A stretch of DNA of 64,000 bases from Rhodobacteraceae bacterium UBA6213 (lineage in GTDB: Bacteria > Pseudomonadota > Alphaproteobacteria > Rhodobacterales > Rhodobacteraceae), in the NCBI GenBank assembly GCA_002421605.1, contig DISJ01000005.1:62001-126000 (forward strand), written 5' to 3'. The stretch's first letter is position 1. Each line of letters starts with the position of its first letter. Under the pieces are notes generated by a model, which saw only the letters and a program-made list of their open reading frames with translations, searched no databases and was not told where the DNA came from. The position numbers and the translations under genes were made by a program. Positions 20,911-29,447 of this stretch are shown in pieces.

Positions 20911-21077
20911 GTGACACTCCGCCGCTGTTGACAGCGCCCACTCTGCCGCGATTGTGCGCCAGCGCAAGAGTTCATCCCAAACCCGCGCAAGATTTGAGCA
21001 AATGCCGCGACTTCCGCCTAATATAGGTCAGCATTCGTCATGCAATTTCCGCATAGCAGCATTGAAGACGTGCCCTA

Positions 21078-21107
21078 TTGTGCAGTTGCAGCATTTTGCC
21101 CATGTTA
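21078..21107 (+). promoter_or_regulatory. Candidate RpoH-type (heat shock) promoter of the DUF1127-sRNA operon
   Basis: TTGTGC (21078-21083), a 15-bp spacer, then CCCATGTTA (21099-21107). The second element fits the CCCCATnTA -10 box of sigma-32-type promoters. In Rhodobacter sphaeroides the homologous operon is known to depend on RpoHI/RpoHII. A separate TAATAT at 21019-21024 has no properly spaced -35 box. Confidence 0.4.
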
Positions 21108-21156
21108 GCCCCAACAGCGAATAAACTTCGCCCCTTACAAAAGACGGATCGAGACA

Positions 21157-21381
21157 ATGGCACTAGCAATTTCAACCTTGAACCTCCGCCTTGGCCTTGC
21201 CGAGCGGCTCGCGGCGTACCTTGCCGCGTTCAGCGAAGACCGCCAGCGCCGCAAAGTCTATCGCCAGACGTTGCGTGAACTGGGCGTGCTTTCGAACCGC
21301 GACTTGGCCGACCTTGGCATCCACCGCTCGATGATTACCCGCGTCGCTCTGGAAGCAGCCTACGGCAAAGGCGGCAAATAA
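21157..21381 (+). CDS. DUF1127 small protein, CcaF1-like
   Basis: A basic 74-aa protein with the DUF1127 signature in its second half: RRKVYRQTLRELGVLSNRDL then ADLGIHRSMI. In R. sphaeroides a DUF1127 protein, CcaF1, is encoded just upstream of the CcsR1-4 sRNAs, binds RNA and affects sRNA maturation and RNA turnover. The same arrangement here (four sRNA-like units starting 11 bp after the stop) argues for the same role. The sRNAs are probably cut from the 3' part of this mRNA. The ribosome site is weak (GGATCGAGAC before ATG). Confidence 0.85.
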   Translation: MALAISTLNLRLGLAERLAAYLAAFSEDRQRRKVYRQTLRELGVLSNRDLADLGIHRSMITRVALEAAYGKGGK

Positions 21382-21391
21382 GTTTTCTTCC

Positions 21392-21460
21392 CGGCCCCTC
21401 CTCCTCCCTAGGCCGTGGAAAAATGGCGGCACCTCCTTCCTCCTCCCTGGGGGTGCCGCC
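21392..21460 (+). ncRNA. CcsR/cuckoo-type sRNA, unit 1
   Basis: Two stem-loops. The first has stem CGGCC (21392-21396) with GGCCG (21411-21415) and a loop holding CCTCCTCCTCCC. The second has a nine-pair stem, GGCGGCACC (21425-21433) with GGTGCCGCC (21452-21460), and a loop with CCTCCTCCC. This double-hairpin form with CCUCC loops defines the cuckoo RNA family. The loop matches the anti-Shine-Dalgarno end of 16S rRNA, so it could pair with GGAGG sites. No U-run follows, so ends are likely made by processing. Confidence 0.8.
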
Positions 21461-21497
21461 GCAAGAACACAGGGCCGAAGGGCCTGACAAGACGCGA

Positions 21498-21569
21498 AGA
21501 CCCTCCTCCTCCTCCCTGAGGGTCTCGTGATGAAGGCGGCGGCTCCCTCCTCCTCCCTGGAGCCGCCGC
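21498..21569 (+). ncRNA. CcsR/cuckoo-type sRNA, unit 2
   Basis: First hairpin: AGACCCTC (21498-21505) with GAGGGTCT (21518-21525). Second: an eleven-pair stem centred on GGCGGCTCC (21538-21546) with GGAGCCGCC (21559-21567), extended by two more pairs. Both loops contain CCTCCTCCC. Stem bases differ from unit 1 yet remain paired, a sign of selection for structure. A spacer at 21472-21498 just before it recurs before unit 3. Confidence 0.8.
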
Positions 21570-21612
21570 GCTTCAAACGGTTACGGGCCTCAGGGCCTGC
21601 CAAGATGCGAAA

Positions 21613-21679
21613 GGCCCACCTCCTCCCGGGCCAATCGTTGCAGCGATGTCGCCCATCCTCCTCCCCGGGTTGGCATCGC
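21613..21679 (+). ncRNA. CcsR/cuckoo-type sRNA, unit 3
   Basis: First hairpin: GGCCC (21613-21617) with GGGCC (21628-21632) around ACCTCCTCCC. Second: GCGATG (21643-21648) with CATCGC (21674-21679) around a longer, partly paired interior that still holds CCTCCTCCC. This is the most divergent unit in its stems, but the loop motif is unchanged. The 27-nt spacer at 21585-21611 resembles that before unit 2. Confidence 0.75.
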
Positions 21680-21691
21680 ACCCTACCCCGA

Positions 21692-21761
21692 GGCCCCCTC
21701 CTCCTCCCTGGGGCCAAGGATTAAAGCGGCGGCGCCCCTCCTCCTCCCTGGGTGCCGCCGC
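21692..21761 (+). ncRNA. CcsR/cuckoo-type sRNA, unit 4
   Basis: First hairpin: GGCCCC (21692-21697) with GGGGCC (21710-21715). Second: a twelve-pair stem, GCGGCGGCGCCC (21726-21737) with GGGTGCCGCCGC (21750-21761), one pair being G-U. Both loops contain CCTCCTCCTCCC. It is the last unit, 68 bp before rlmJ. The final long stem might stop transcription weakly but lacks a U-run, so transcription may run into rlmJ. Confidence 0.8.
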
Positions 21762-21828
21762 TAGCATTTCAGCCCCTTGCACAACGCCGCAGGGCAGGGC
21801 ATTGGGGGCAAAGCCCGAAAGCGCGGAA

Positions 21829-22620
21829 ATGCTCAGTTATCAACACCACTATCATGCGGGAAATCTTGCAGACGTGCACAAGCACGCGCTATTGGCGAGC
21901 ATGCTCGACTACCTTGCGCAAAAGCCTAAACCGCTGATATATATCGAAACACACTCGGGCCGCGGCCTCTATGCGCTCGACGCGCCCGAAGCGCTGAAAA
22001 CCGGTGAAGCGGCTGCGGGTATCGCGCGGGTCGAGCGGTTGGGTTGGTTCGCGCCCACCCATCCTTACGCCCGCGCGCTTGCCGCCACTCGCGCAAAGCA
22101 TGGCGCCAGCGCCTACCCCGGCTCGCCTCTGATCGCCGCGGCGCTGCTGCGCCAGATCGATTCGATCCGGCTGGCAGAACTGCACCCACAGGAATTTGCG
22201 GCCCTGCGCGCCGTGATGGCACCGCATGGCGGAATCTTTGAGCAGACCGACGGCTTGCAGATGGCGCTTTCCATCACCCCGCCCACACCGCGCCGCGGCA
22301 TCCTGCTGATCGACCCGAGCTATGAGATCAAGTCAGAGTATGAAACCCTGCCCGGATTCGTCGCCAATGTCGCGCGCAAATGGAATGTTGGTGTGATCGC
22401 GCTTTGGTATCCACTGCTGGCCACAGCGCCGCATATACCGATGCTCGCCGCCCTAACCGCCGCGCATCCTGCGGGCCTGCGCCACGAGGTCCGCTTTCCA
22501 CCCGCGCGTGAAGGTCACGGTATGCAAGGCTCGGGCATGTTCATCCTAAACGCGCCATGGGGCACCGAGGCCGAGGCCGCGCGGCTTGGCAAGCTGTTCG
22601 CGGCATTGCCGCGCGACTGA
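21829..22620 (+). CDS. rlmJ: 23S rRNA (adenine2030-N6)-methyltransferase
   Basis: A 263-aa SAM-dependent methyltransferase. It begins MLSYQHHYHAGNLADVHKH, the hallmark N-terminus of RlmJ, followed by IYIETHSGRGLYALD, and has the catalytic segment LLIDPSYEIKSEYE (DPPY-type motif read as DPSY). The open frame starts far upstream inside the sRNA array, but the ATG at 21829 gives the family's N-terminus. It may share a transcript with the sRNAs. It converges with the helicase gene downstream. Confidence 0.93.
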   Translation: MLSYQHHYHAGNLADVHKHALLASMLDYLAQKPKPLIYIETHSGRGLYALDAPEALKTGEAAAGIARVERLGWFAPTHPYARALAATRAKHGASAYPGSPLIAAALLRQIDSIRLAELHPQEFAALRAVMAPHGGIFEQTDGLQMALSITPPTPRRGILLIDPSYEIKSEYETLPGFVANVARKWNVGVIALWYPLLATAPHIPMLAALTAAHPAGLRHEVRFPPAREGHGMQGSGMFILNAPWGTEAEAARLGKLFAALPRD

Positions 22621-22657
22621 TGCGCGCCGTGGCCTATCTGCACACCGACTTTGGGGC

Positions 22658-24997
22658 TCAGAACGGCACGTCGTCAGCCGCGCTCGCATCAACGACATAG
22701 CTTGCCAGCAACTTCTTTTCGCCCGCCTTGTCGAATGCGACGCTCAGCTTGTCGCCCTCGGTCAGCAGCACCGTGCCATAACCGAATTTCTGATGGAACA
22801 CGCGCGCGCCGGGCTCGAATTCGCAGACAGCGTCCAGATCGATGGTCATATGGCGCACCGCGCGCGGTTGCGCCATCGGGCGAATTGCGGCGCGTTCCTG
22901 CATCCGCTTCCAGCCGGGCGAGGCATAGACATCGGCGTGCGCCGCGCGCTCTTCGATGCTTGATGCGGCAGGGCGCGCCGCCGCACCGTATCCGCCACCA
23001 TACAGCCCCGGCGGTGTTAGCACTTCGACGTGCTCTGCCGGCAACTCGTCAATAAAGCGCGAGGGCAGCGCCGATTGCCACTGCCCATAGACCCGGCGGT
23101 TCCCCGCAAACGAGATCGTGCACAGCCGCTCGGCGCGGGTAATGCCGACATAGGCAAGCCGGCGCTCTTCTTCGAGCGATTTCAAGCCGCCTTCGTCCAT
23201 GCTGCGCTGGCTGGGGAAAAGCCCGTCTTCCCAGCCGGGCAGAAACACCGCCGGAAATTCCAACCCCTTGGCCGCGTGCAGCGTCATGATAGAGACCTTT
23301 TCGGCGGCGTCTTCGCTGGCGTTGTCCATAATCAGCGAAACGTGTTCCAAAAATCCCTGCAAGTTTTCAAACTGCTCAAGCGCCTTGATCAATTCTTTCA
23401 GGTTTTCCAACCGCCCCGGCGCCTCGGGCGATTTGTCGGCCTGCCACATCGCGGTGTAGCCCGATTCATCAAGGATGGTTTCCGCCAGCGCCTCGTGTGG
23501 CGCCTCGGCGCGCACCGCCTTGTGCCAACGATTCACCCCTTCGACAAAGCCGCGCAACTGCCCTGCGCCCTTGCCTCCAATACGCCCAGAGGCGACCACA
23601 TAACGCGCGGCCTCCAGCAGCGATGTGCCGTCTTCGCGCGCGGTCGCCTGAATAGTCTGCACCGCCTTGTCGCCCAAGCCCCGTTTTGGCACGTTGACCA
23701 CGCGCTCAAAGGCAAGATCGTCTTCGGGGCTGACGGCAAGGCGAAAATAGGCCATCGCGTCGCGGATTTCCTGCCGCTCATAAAACCGCGGGCCTCCGAT
23801 CACGCGATATGGCAGGCCGATGGTCAAAAAGCGGTCCTCGAAGGCGCGCATCTGATGGCTCGCGCGCACCAGAATCGCTTGCCCGTTCAGCCCCACCGGG
23901 TCCGCGCCACGGGTGCCGCGCTGCACCGCCTCGACCTCATCGCCGATCCAGCGCGCTTCCTCTTCGCCGTCCCAATGACCGATCAGGCGCACCTTGGCGC
24001 CGCCCTCAGCCTCGGTCCAGAGCGTCTTGCCCAATCGCCCGGCATTGGCCGCGATCAACCCCGAGGCGGCGGCAAGAATATGCTCGGTCGAGCGGTAATT
24101 CTGCTCTAGCCGGATCACGGTCGCGCCGGGAAAGTCCTTCTCGAAGCGCAGGATGTTGCCCACTTCGGCACCACGCCAGCCGTAAATCGACTGATCGTCA
24201 TCACCAACGCAGCAGATGTTGCGATGCCCCTGCGCCAAAAGCCGCAGCCACAGATACTGCGCCACGTTGGTATCTTGATACTCGTCAACCAGAATGAAGC
24301 GGAACCAGCGTTGATACTGCGCCAACACATCGGGATGGGTCTGAAAGATCGTGACCACATGCAGCAGCAGATCGCCAAAATCGACCGCGTTCAGCGCCCG
24401 CAACCGCGCCTGATAGGCGGTATAAAGCTCGCCTCCGTAGTTGTTAAAGCTGGCCGCCTCGACGCCCTTTACCTTTTCGGGGGTCAGGGCGCGGTTCTTC
24501 CAGCCGTCGATTAGCCCGGCAAGCATCCGCGCGGGCCAACGCTTTTCATCAATATTCTCGGCTAAAATCAACTGCTTGAGCAGACGGATCTGGTCATCCG
24601 TGTCAAGAATGGTGAAGTTTGATTTCAGCCCCACCAGTTCGGCATGGCGGCGCAAAAGCTTGACACAGATGGCATGAAAGGTGCCGAGCCAAGGCAAGCC
24701 CTCAACGCTTTCCCCCAATAGCCGCCCGAGCCGCTCTTTCATCTCGCGCGCGGCCTTGTTCGTAAAGGTCACGGCCAATATCTCGTTCGGCCGCGCCTTC
24801 CCAAGACTTAGCAGATGCGCAATTCGCGCGGTCAGCGCGCGGGTCTTGCCGGTGCCCGCCCCCGCCAGCATCAGCACCGGCCCTTCCACAGCCTCGACCG
24901 CCGCGCGTTGCGCGGGGTTCAACCCTTCAAGATAAGGGGCAGGCCGCGCGGCCAGCGCGCGCGCAGACAGGGAGGGGGGCGCAGGTGTCTCGCTCAT
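22658..24997 (-). CDS. uvrD: UvrD/PcrA-type ATP-dependent DNA helicase
   Basis: Superfamily 1A 3'-5' helicase (779 aa) of nucleotide excision and mismatch repair. Motif I is AGAGTGKT (about 45-52), Ia AVTFTNKAAREMKERL, motif II ILVDEYQDTN, III CCVGDDDQSIYGWRGAE, IV RLEQNYRST, V VSIMTLHAAKGLEF and VI RRLAYVGITRAERL. The end (PGARVFHQKFGYGTVL then KLLASYV) is the Tudor-like C-terminal domain of PcrA/UvrD. Single-gene unit, convergent with rlmJ. Confidence 0.95.
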   Translation of the reverse strand: MSETPAPPSLSARALAARPAPYLEGLNPAQRAAVEAVEGPVLMLAGAGTGKTRALTARIAHLLSLGKARPNEILAVTFTNKAAREMKERLGRLLGESVEGLPWLGTFHAICVKLLRRHAELVGLKSNFTILDTDDQIRLLKQLILAENIDEKRWPARMLAGLIDGWKNRALTPEKVKGVEAASFNNYGGELYTAYQARLRALNAVDFGDLLLHVVTIFQTHPDVLAQYQRWFRFILVDEYQDTNVAQYLWLRLLAQGHRNICCVGDDDQSIYGWRGAEVGNILRFEKDFPGATVIRLEQNYRSTEHILAAASGLIAANAGRLGKTLWTEAEGGAKVRLIGHWDGEEEARWIGDEVEAVQRGTRGADPVGLNGQAILVRASHQMRAFEDRFLTIGLPYRVIGGPRFYERQEIRDAMAYFRLAVSPEDDLAFERVVNVPKRGLGDKAVQTIQATAREDGTSLLEAARYVVASGRIGGKGAGQLRGFVEGVNRWHKAVRAEAPHEALAETILDESGYTAMWQADKSPEAPGRLENLKELIKALEQFENLQGFLEHVSLIMDNASEDAAEKVSIMTLHAAKGLEFPAVFLPGWEDGLFPSQRSMDEGGLKSLEEERRLAYVGITRAERLCTISFAGNRRVYGQWQSALPSRFIDELPAEHVEVLTPPGLYGGGYGAAARPAASSIEERAAHADVYASPGWKRMQERAAIRPMAQPRAVRHMTIDLDAVCEFEPGARVFHQKFGYGTVLLTEGDKLSVAFDKAGEKKLLASYVVDASAADDVPF

Positions 24998-25090
24998 GGC
25001 GCGACCATAGCCTCAGATCGCGCCAAGGCCAAGACGTGTTCGCAGATTGTTCATGCGGCCCGATAGCGGTCAGGGCAAGCCTGCCCGGCC

Positions 25091-26188
25091 CTATCCACGG
25101 TGCACAAGGCCGCCAAACAGCGCAGGGTCAAGGCTGATTGCCTCAAAGGTCGGCCCTTCGGTCAGCACGCTTACCGCATCGTGGCTGTGCAAGCTTTCCT
25201 GATGACTTGCCAGCACGCGAAAGTCGCCAACACGCGGCTCGGCCAAAAGTTGGGCAGCAAAGGCGCGCACGGCGTCTTCAACAAAAATTGGATGCGCCGC
25301 GTTCAGTTCGGCAAATGCCTGCTCGTCTTCGCGTTTTACCATCACCTGCGTCTCGGTGGGTACAGCGCGGCGCGCCGCCTCGATCAGATCTTCGAACCAG
25401 AGGCATTCCTTCCCCTCCAGTACCACCGAAATACGCGCCACTGAGCGCTGCGAATGTGGTGTCGCCAGTTGGCCGCGCGTGACGCGGGCATGTTCGGCTA
25501 GTTCCAACGAGCAGGGGCAGGTCGAGGCATACACATAATCGAGATGCATGATCCGCCGCCGCACCCCGGCCAGTTCGACCAGTTCCAGCGCAATGTCGTA
25601 ATACTGCCAGCCAGACAGGCCAGACCGCAGGGCCGCCACCTTCAACGGGTAGGAAAAGCGCAGCTGGATGCGTGCATCGAACGTGTCGTGATCGGTGAAA
25701 TAGTCGCCCAGCGCCGCTTCCATCACCTCGAACGAAAAGGCGCGTTCGGCGTGCGTGTAGAACGAGCGCATGATGCGGCTCATGTTGATGCCCTTGCGTT
25801 CGGCATCAAGGCTGACGGTGCCAGTCACTGAGGTATCAAGCGTAACCTCACCGCCTTCGCGGCGACGAAAAGTGATCGGCAGGCGAAAATTGGAAATGCC
25901 CACATGCTGAATCGGCGCGCGCGCACCGACAATCAGGCTTGCGGGGCCATTTTGCAGATCGGGCAGGCCCGCGCGATAACCTGCATCGGGCGTAAACCCT
26001 TGCGGATATTGGCGACTGAGGTCGGGGTAATTGCCCAAGGGGGCATTGGGCAGCAGCCGCGCAATGGCCGGATCGAGCGTTGCGATCTCTGCCGGCGTCG
26101 CGCCTTCGGCCCAGGTGCGGAGCACATTTAGCGCAGTTTCGGCGTCAGTTCGTGCGGGTGCCATAGGCGTCTTTCCCTGAATGTTCAT
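25091..26188 (-). CDS. folE2: GTP cyclohydrolase I, FolE2 type
   Basis: A 365-aa enzyme of the type IB GTP cyclohydrolase family, which makes dihydroneopterin triphosphate for folate and queuosine synthesis. Family marks are VGISNFRLPITF, the cysteine motif YASTCPCSLELAEHA, TPHSQRSVARISV and the C-terminal SLHSHDAVS. FolE2 can use metals other than zinc and in many bacteria is induced under zinc limitation; I found no Zur-like palindrome just upstream. It lies 84 bp after metZ on the same strand. Confidence 0.93.
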   Translation of the reverse strand: MNIQGKTPMAPARTDAETALNVLRTWAEGATPAEIATLDPAIARLLPNAPLGNYPDLSRQYPQGFTPDAGYRAGLPDLQNGPASLIVGARAPIQHVGISNFRLPITFRRREGGEVTLDTSVTGTVSLDAERKGINMSRIMRSFYTHAERAFSFEVMEAALGDYFTDHDTFDARIQLRFSYPLKVAALRSGLSGWQYYDIALELVELAGVRRRIMHLDYVYASTCPCSLELAEHARVTRGQLATPHSQRSVARISVVLEGKECLWFEDLIEAARRAVPTETQVMVKREDEQAFAELNAAHPIFVEDAVRAFAAQLLAEPRVGDFRVLASHQESLHSHDAVSVLTEGPTFEAISLDPALFGGLVHRG

Positions 26189-26272
26189 CGCGCGCTCCCG
26201 GTGCTGTGCCCAGACCAGCCAATGTGGGTGGCCTTCATGCGTTTCACAACCGAATACGCACGAACAAACCGA

Positions 26273-27448
26273 TCAGATCATTGCGAGTGCGTCGAGCACA
26301 TCAGCCACGAGGTCGCCCGTATCCTCGATCCCAAGTGACAGGCGCACAAGGCCCGGCGTGATGCCCAGCAGCGCCTTTTGCTCGGCAGGCAGGCGCTGGT
26401 GGGTGGTGGTGGCCGGATGTGTGGCAATGCTGCGCGCGTCGCCCAAGTTGTTTGAGATCAGCACGATCTTGAGCGCGTTCAGAAATGCAAAAGCCGCCGC
26501 CTGCCCGCCCGCAAGGTCGATTGCCACCATCGTGCCGCCGTTGCCCATCTGCGCCATCGCCAGAGCATGTTCAGGGTGGCTGGCAAGCCCGGGGTAAAGC
26601 GTGCGCGCCACGGCGGCGTGGCCAGAAATCGCCTCGGCCAGCGCCAGCGCACTTGCCGCCTGCGCGCGCACACGAAGGTCTAGCGTCTGCAGACCGTTCA
26701 GCAGCACCCAAGCGTTGAAGGGGCTGAGCGCCGCGCCCGTGTGCTTGACATAGGTTTCCAGCGGCCCACGAATATAGTCGCGCGTGCCGCAAACCACACC
26801 ACCAAGGCAGCGCCCGCCGCCGTCGATGTGCTTGGTGGCCGAATAGACCACCACATCGGCCCCCAATTCCATCGCGCGCGAAAATACCGGGGTTGCAAAG
26901 ACGTTATCGACAATCACCACCGCGCCCACCGCATGCGCCAGCTTGGCCACGGCCGCGATGTCGATAACCTCTAGCGTCGGGTTAGAAACGCTTTCAAAGA
27001 ATACCGCTTTGGTCGTGGGGGTAATCGCGCCGGCCCATGCCGCCAGATCGCGGCCATCGACCAGCGTTACCGCCACGCCGAACCGCTTCAGGATATCAAG
27101 CACATAAAGGCACGAACCAAACAGCGCGCGCGCCGCCACCACATGGTCGCCCGCCTTCAAGATCGCGGTCAGCGCCGCATTCACCGCCGCCATGCCGCTG
27201 GCGGTGGCAAAGGCATCTTCAGTGCCCTCGATCGCGGCCATCCGGTCTTCGAACATGCGCACCGTGGGGTTGCCGTAGCGGGCATAGATAAACTCGTCTT
27301 GCCCCGCCGCTACAAAGCGCGCCTCGGCAGCCTCGGCGGTGTCGTAAACAAAGCCCTGCGTGAGGTGAATAGCCTCGGCCATTTCGCCCCATTGGCTGCG
27401 ACGTGCGCCTGCGTGGACAAGTTTTGTACGGGGTTTCCAGTCGGGCAT
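26273..27448 (-). CDS. metZ: O-succinylhomoserine sulfhydrylase
   Basis: PLP enzyme (391 aa) of the Cys/Met metabolism family; makes homocysteine from O-succinylhomoserine and sulfide. Substrate-site segments are TQGFVYDTAEAAEARF and YARYGNPTVRMFEDRMA. The PLP lysine lies in VVYSATKHIDGGGRCLGG, and the C-terminal part has LVRLSLGIEDTGDLVADV. The start is the ATG at 27448, with GGAGG seven bases upstream; the frame itself runs to 27466. The family is hard to split from cystathionine gamma-synthase, but MetZ fits the sequence best. Confidence 0.85.
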   Translation of the reverse strand: MPDWKPRTKLVHAGARRSQWGEMAEAIHLTQGFVYDTAEAAEARFVAAGQDEFIYARYGNPTVRMFEDRMAAIEGTEDAFATASGMAAVNAALTAILKAGDHVVAARALFGSCLYVLDILKRFGVAVTLVDGRDLAAWAGAITPTTKAVFFESVSNPTLEVIDIAAVAKLAHAVGAVVIVDNVFATPVFSRAMELGADVVVYSATKHIDGGGRCLGGVVCGTRDYIRGPLETYVKHTGAALSPFNAWVLLNGLQTLDLRVRAQAASALALAEAISGHAAVARTLYPGLASHPEHALAMAQMGNGGTMVAIDLAGGQAAAFAFLNALKIVLISNNLGDARSIATHPATTTHQRLPAEQKALLGITPGLVRLSLGIEDTGDLVADVLDALAMI

Positions 27449-27588
27449 CGGGGCCTCCGGTGGCAAGGGCTGCGGCAGGCCGCCGCACCACGCGGCCTAG
27501 CGCGACCGCGCTATCGGGTCAACACGGCACCCTTGCAATGCGCGCACGGTAGGCCATTTTGAATACAACGAAACGAGGGAACAAAACC

Positions 27589-28293
27589 ATGACCGCCGAA
27601 ATCGAGCTTTACTACTGGCCCACGCCGAACGGATGGAAAATCTCTGTCGCGCTAGAAGAAATGGCGCTGCCTTACCACACAACGTTCGTTAACATCGGCA
27701 AGGGCGAACAGTTCGCACCCGAGTTTCTGGCGATTTCCCCCAACAACCGTATGCCCGCGATCATCGACCCCGATGGGCCCGACAGCGCGCCGGTATCGGT
27801 GTTCGAATCCGGCGCAATCCTGCAATATCTGGCACGCAAGACGGGGCAATTCTACGGCTCGAACGAACGCGACCACATCGCGGTGGAACAATGGCTGATG
27901 TGGCAAATGGGCGGCGTCGGGCCAATGGCAGGCCAAGCGCACCACTTCCTGCGCTACGCCCCGGCGATGGATCCGCCGCAAGACCTGCCCTACGCCAAAG
28001 GTCGCTACCGCGCCGAGGTGGCCCGCCTTTACGGCGTGCTAGATCGGCAGTTGGCCAAAACCGAGTTTGTGGCGGGCGATTTCATCTCAATCGCGGATTT
28101 CGCGATCTGGCCTTGGGCCAGCCTTTGGGAAGGCCAGCAGCAAACGCTGGACGACAAGCCAAACCTCTCGCGCTGGCTAGAGCAAATGGCGGCGCGCCCT
28201 GCGGTTCAGCGTGGCCGCGCGCTCGGGGCAGAGCTGCGCGGGGATCTCGCGCGCGACAAGGCGGCGCAATCGGTTTTGTTCAGTCGCAAGTAA
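27589..28293 (+). CDS. Glutathione S-transferase, YghU/YfcG-like
   Basis: A 234-aa cytosolic GST-fold protein. The thioredoxin-like N-domain has YYWPTPNGWKISVALEEM, where TPN replaces a catalytic Cys or Ser as in the Nu-class disulfide-bond oxidoreductases YghU and YfcG, and NNRMPAIIDPDG and SVFESGAILQYLARK for glutathione binding. The helical C-domain includes FISIADFAIWPWASLW. The ATG at 27589 has GAGGGA eight bases before it. Divergent from metZ, with about 140 bp between the starts. Confidence 0.85.
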   Translation: MTAEIELYYWPTPNGWKISVALEEMALPYHTTFVNIGKGEQFAPEFLAISPNNRMPAIIDPDGPDSAPVSVFESGAILQYLARKTGQFYGSNERDHIAVEQWLMWQMGGVGPMAGQAHHFLRYAPAMDPPQDLPYAKGRYRAEVARLYGVLDRQLAKTEFVAGDFISIADFAIWPWASLWEGQQQTLDDKPNLSRWLEQMAARPAVQRGRALGAELRGDLARDKAAQSVLFSRK

Positions 28294-28309
28294 CCGGCAT
28301 TTTTTGCGA

Positions 28310-28332
28310 CAAGCGCCGTTTTGGGGCGCTTG
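28310..28332 (+). terminator. Stem-loop after the GST gene
   Basis: CAAGCGCC (28310-28317) pairs with GGCGCTTG (28325-28332) around a 7-nt loop. There is no U-run after it, so it is at best a weak or Rho-assisted terminator. Confidence 0.35.
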
Positions 28333-28430
28333 GGCAATAACGGTGCAACGGCCGCCGCGTACCGCCGTAGCAGTTGTGCCGCGCCTTGTGCCGCGCTAGA
28401 CCCGTTTGAACGCAATTCGAGGAGGGGCTG

Positions 28431-29360
28431 ATGACCCGCGCATTCGTGTTTCCGGGGCAAGGTGCTCAAGCGATTGGCATGGGGCGGGCGCTGGCCGAGG
28501 CCTATCCGGCTGCGCGCGCGGTGTTTGACGAGGTTGACGCGGCTTTGGGCGAAAAGCTGAGCGCGCTAATCTGGGGGGGCGCTGGCGAGGATTTGCAGCT
28601 TACCGCCAACGCCCAACCGGCGCTGATGGCCACCTCGATCGCCGCAATGCGCGCGCTAGAGGCCGAGGGCGTGGCGGTAACCTCTGCCGCCTATGTTGCG
28701 GGGCATTCGCTGGGCGAATATTCCGCTCTCTGCGCGGCGGGGGCGATTGGCCTTGCCGATACCGCGCGCCTTTTGCGCCTGCGCGGCCTTGCCATGCAAG
28801 CGGCGGTGCCGGTGGGCGTGGGGGCGATGGCGGCGCTGCTGGGCCTTGATTTCGAAACGGCGGCCACGGTCGCCGCCGAGGCCGCTCAGGGCGAAGTATG
28901 TCAGGCCGCAAACGATAATGACCCAGCGCAGGTGGTCGTCTCCGGCCACCGCGGCGCGATCGAGCGCGCGCTTGAATTGGCCAAGGCGCGCGGTGCCAAG
29001 CGCGCGATCCTGCTGCCGGTTTCCGCCCCCTTCCACTGCACGCTGATGCAGCCCGCAGCCGAAGCGATGGCGCAGGCGCTGGCGGGCGTCTCTATCTTGG
29101 CCCCCAAGGTGCCGCTGGTTTCCAACGTGCGCGCCGAGGCCGTCAGCGACCCGACGCTGATCCGCAACCTGCTGGTCGAGCAGGTCACGGGCTCGGTGCG
29201 CTGGCGCGAGTCGGTGATGTGGATGGCAGCAGAAGGTGTCAGCGAGTTTGTTGAAGTCGGCGCAGGTAAGGCGCTTTCGGGCATGATCCGCCGGATCGTG
29301 CGCGAAGCGGAATGTCGCGCTGTGGGCACGCCCGAGGATGTGGCGGCGTTCATCGGCTGA
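28431..29360 (+). CDS. fabD: Malonyl-CoA--ACP transacylase
   Basis: Loads malonyl groups onto acyl carrier protein for fatty acid synthesis (309 aa, cytoplasmic). The oxyanion loop is FPGQGAQAIGMG, the nucleophile motif GHSLGEYSAL (Ser93), and the histidine partner lies in VSAPFHCTLM (His202). GAGGAGGGG provides a strong ribosome site. First gene of a fabD-fabG-acpP set transcribed in one direction. Confidence 0.96.
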   Translation: MTRAFVFPGQGAQAIGMGRALAEAYPAARAVFDEVDAALGEKLSALIWGGAGEDLQLTANAQPALMATSIAAMRALEAEGVAVTSAAYVAGHSLGEYSALCAAGAIGLADTARLLRLRGLAMQAAVPVGVGAMAALLGLDFETAATVAAEAAQGEVCQAANDNDPAQVVVSGHRGAIERALELAKARGAKRAILLPVSAPFHCTLMQPAAEAMAQALAGVSILAPKVPLVSNVRAEAVSDPTLIRNLLVEQVTGSVRWRESVMWMAAEGVSEFVEVGAGKALSGMIRRIVREAECRAVGTPEDVAAFIG

Positions 29361-29447
29361 CACCACGCGCTTCTTTACGGCGCAAGGCGGTGGCATCGAC
29401 GCGGCGTCGCTGATAAAGATCGGCAAGGCCAGAAACGGGAGGCAGAG

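Noticed and set aside
21382..21770. CCTCCTCC-rich repeats as a CRISPR array or simple low-complexity repeat
   Set aside because: Repeat units are not identical, there are no unique spacers of constant length, and each motif sits in the loop of a stem with its own complementary arms. That is an RNA structure family, not CRISPR.
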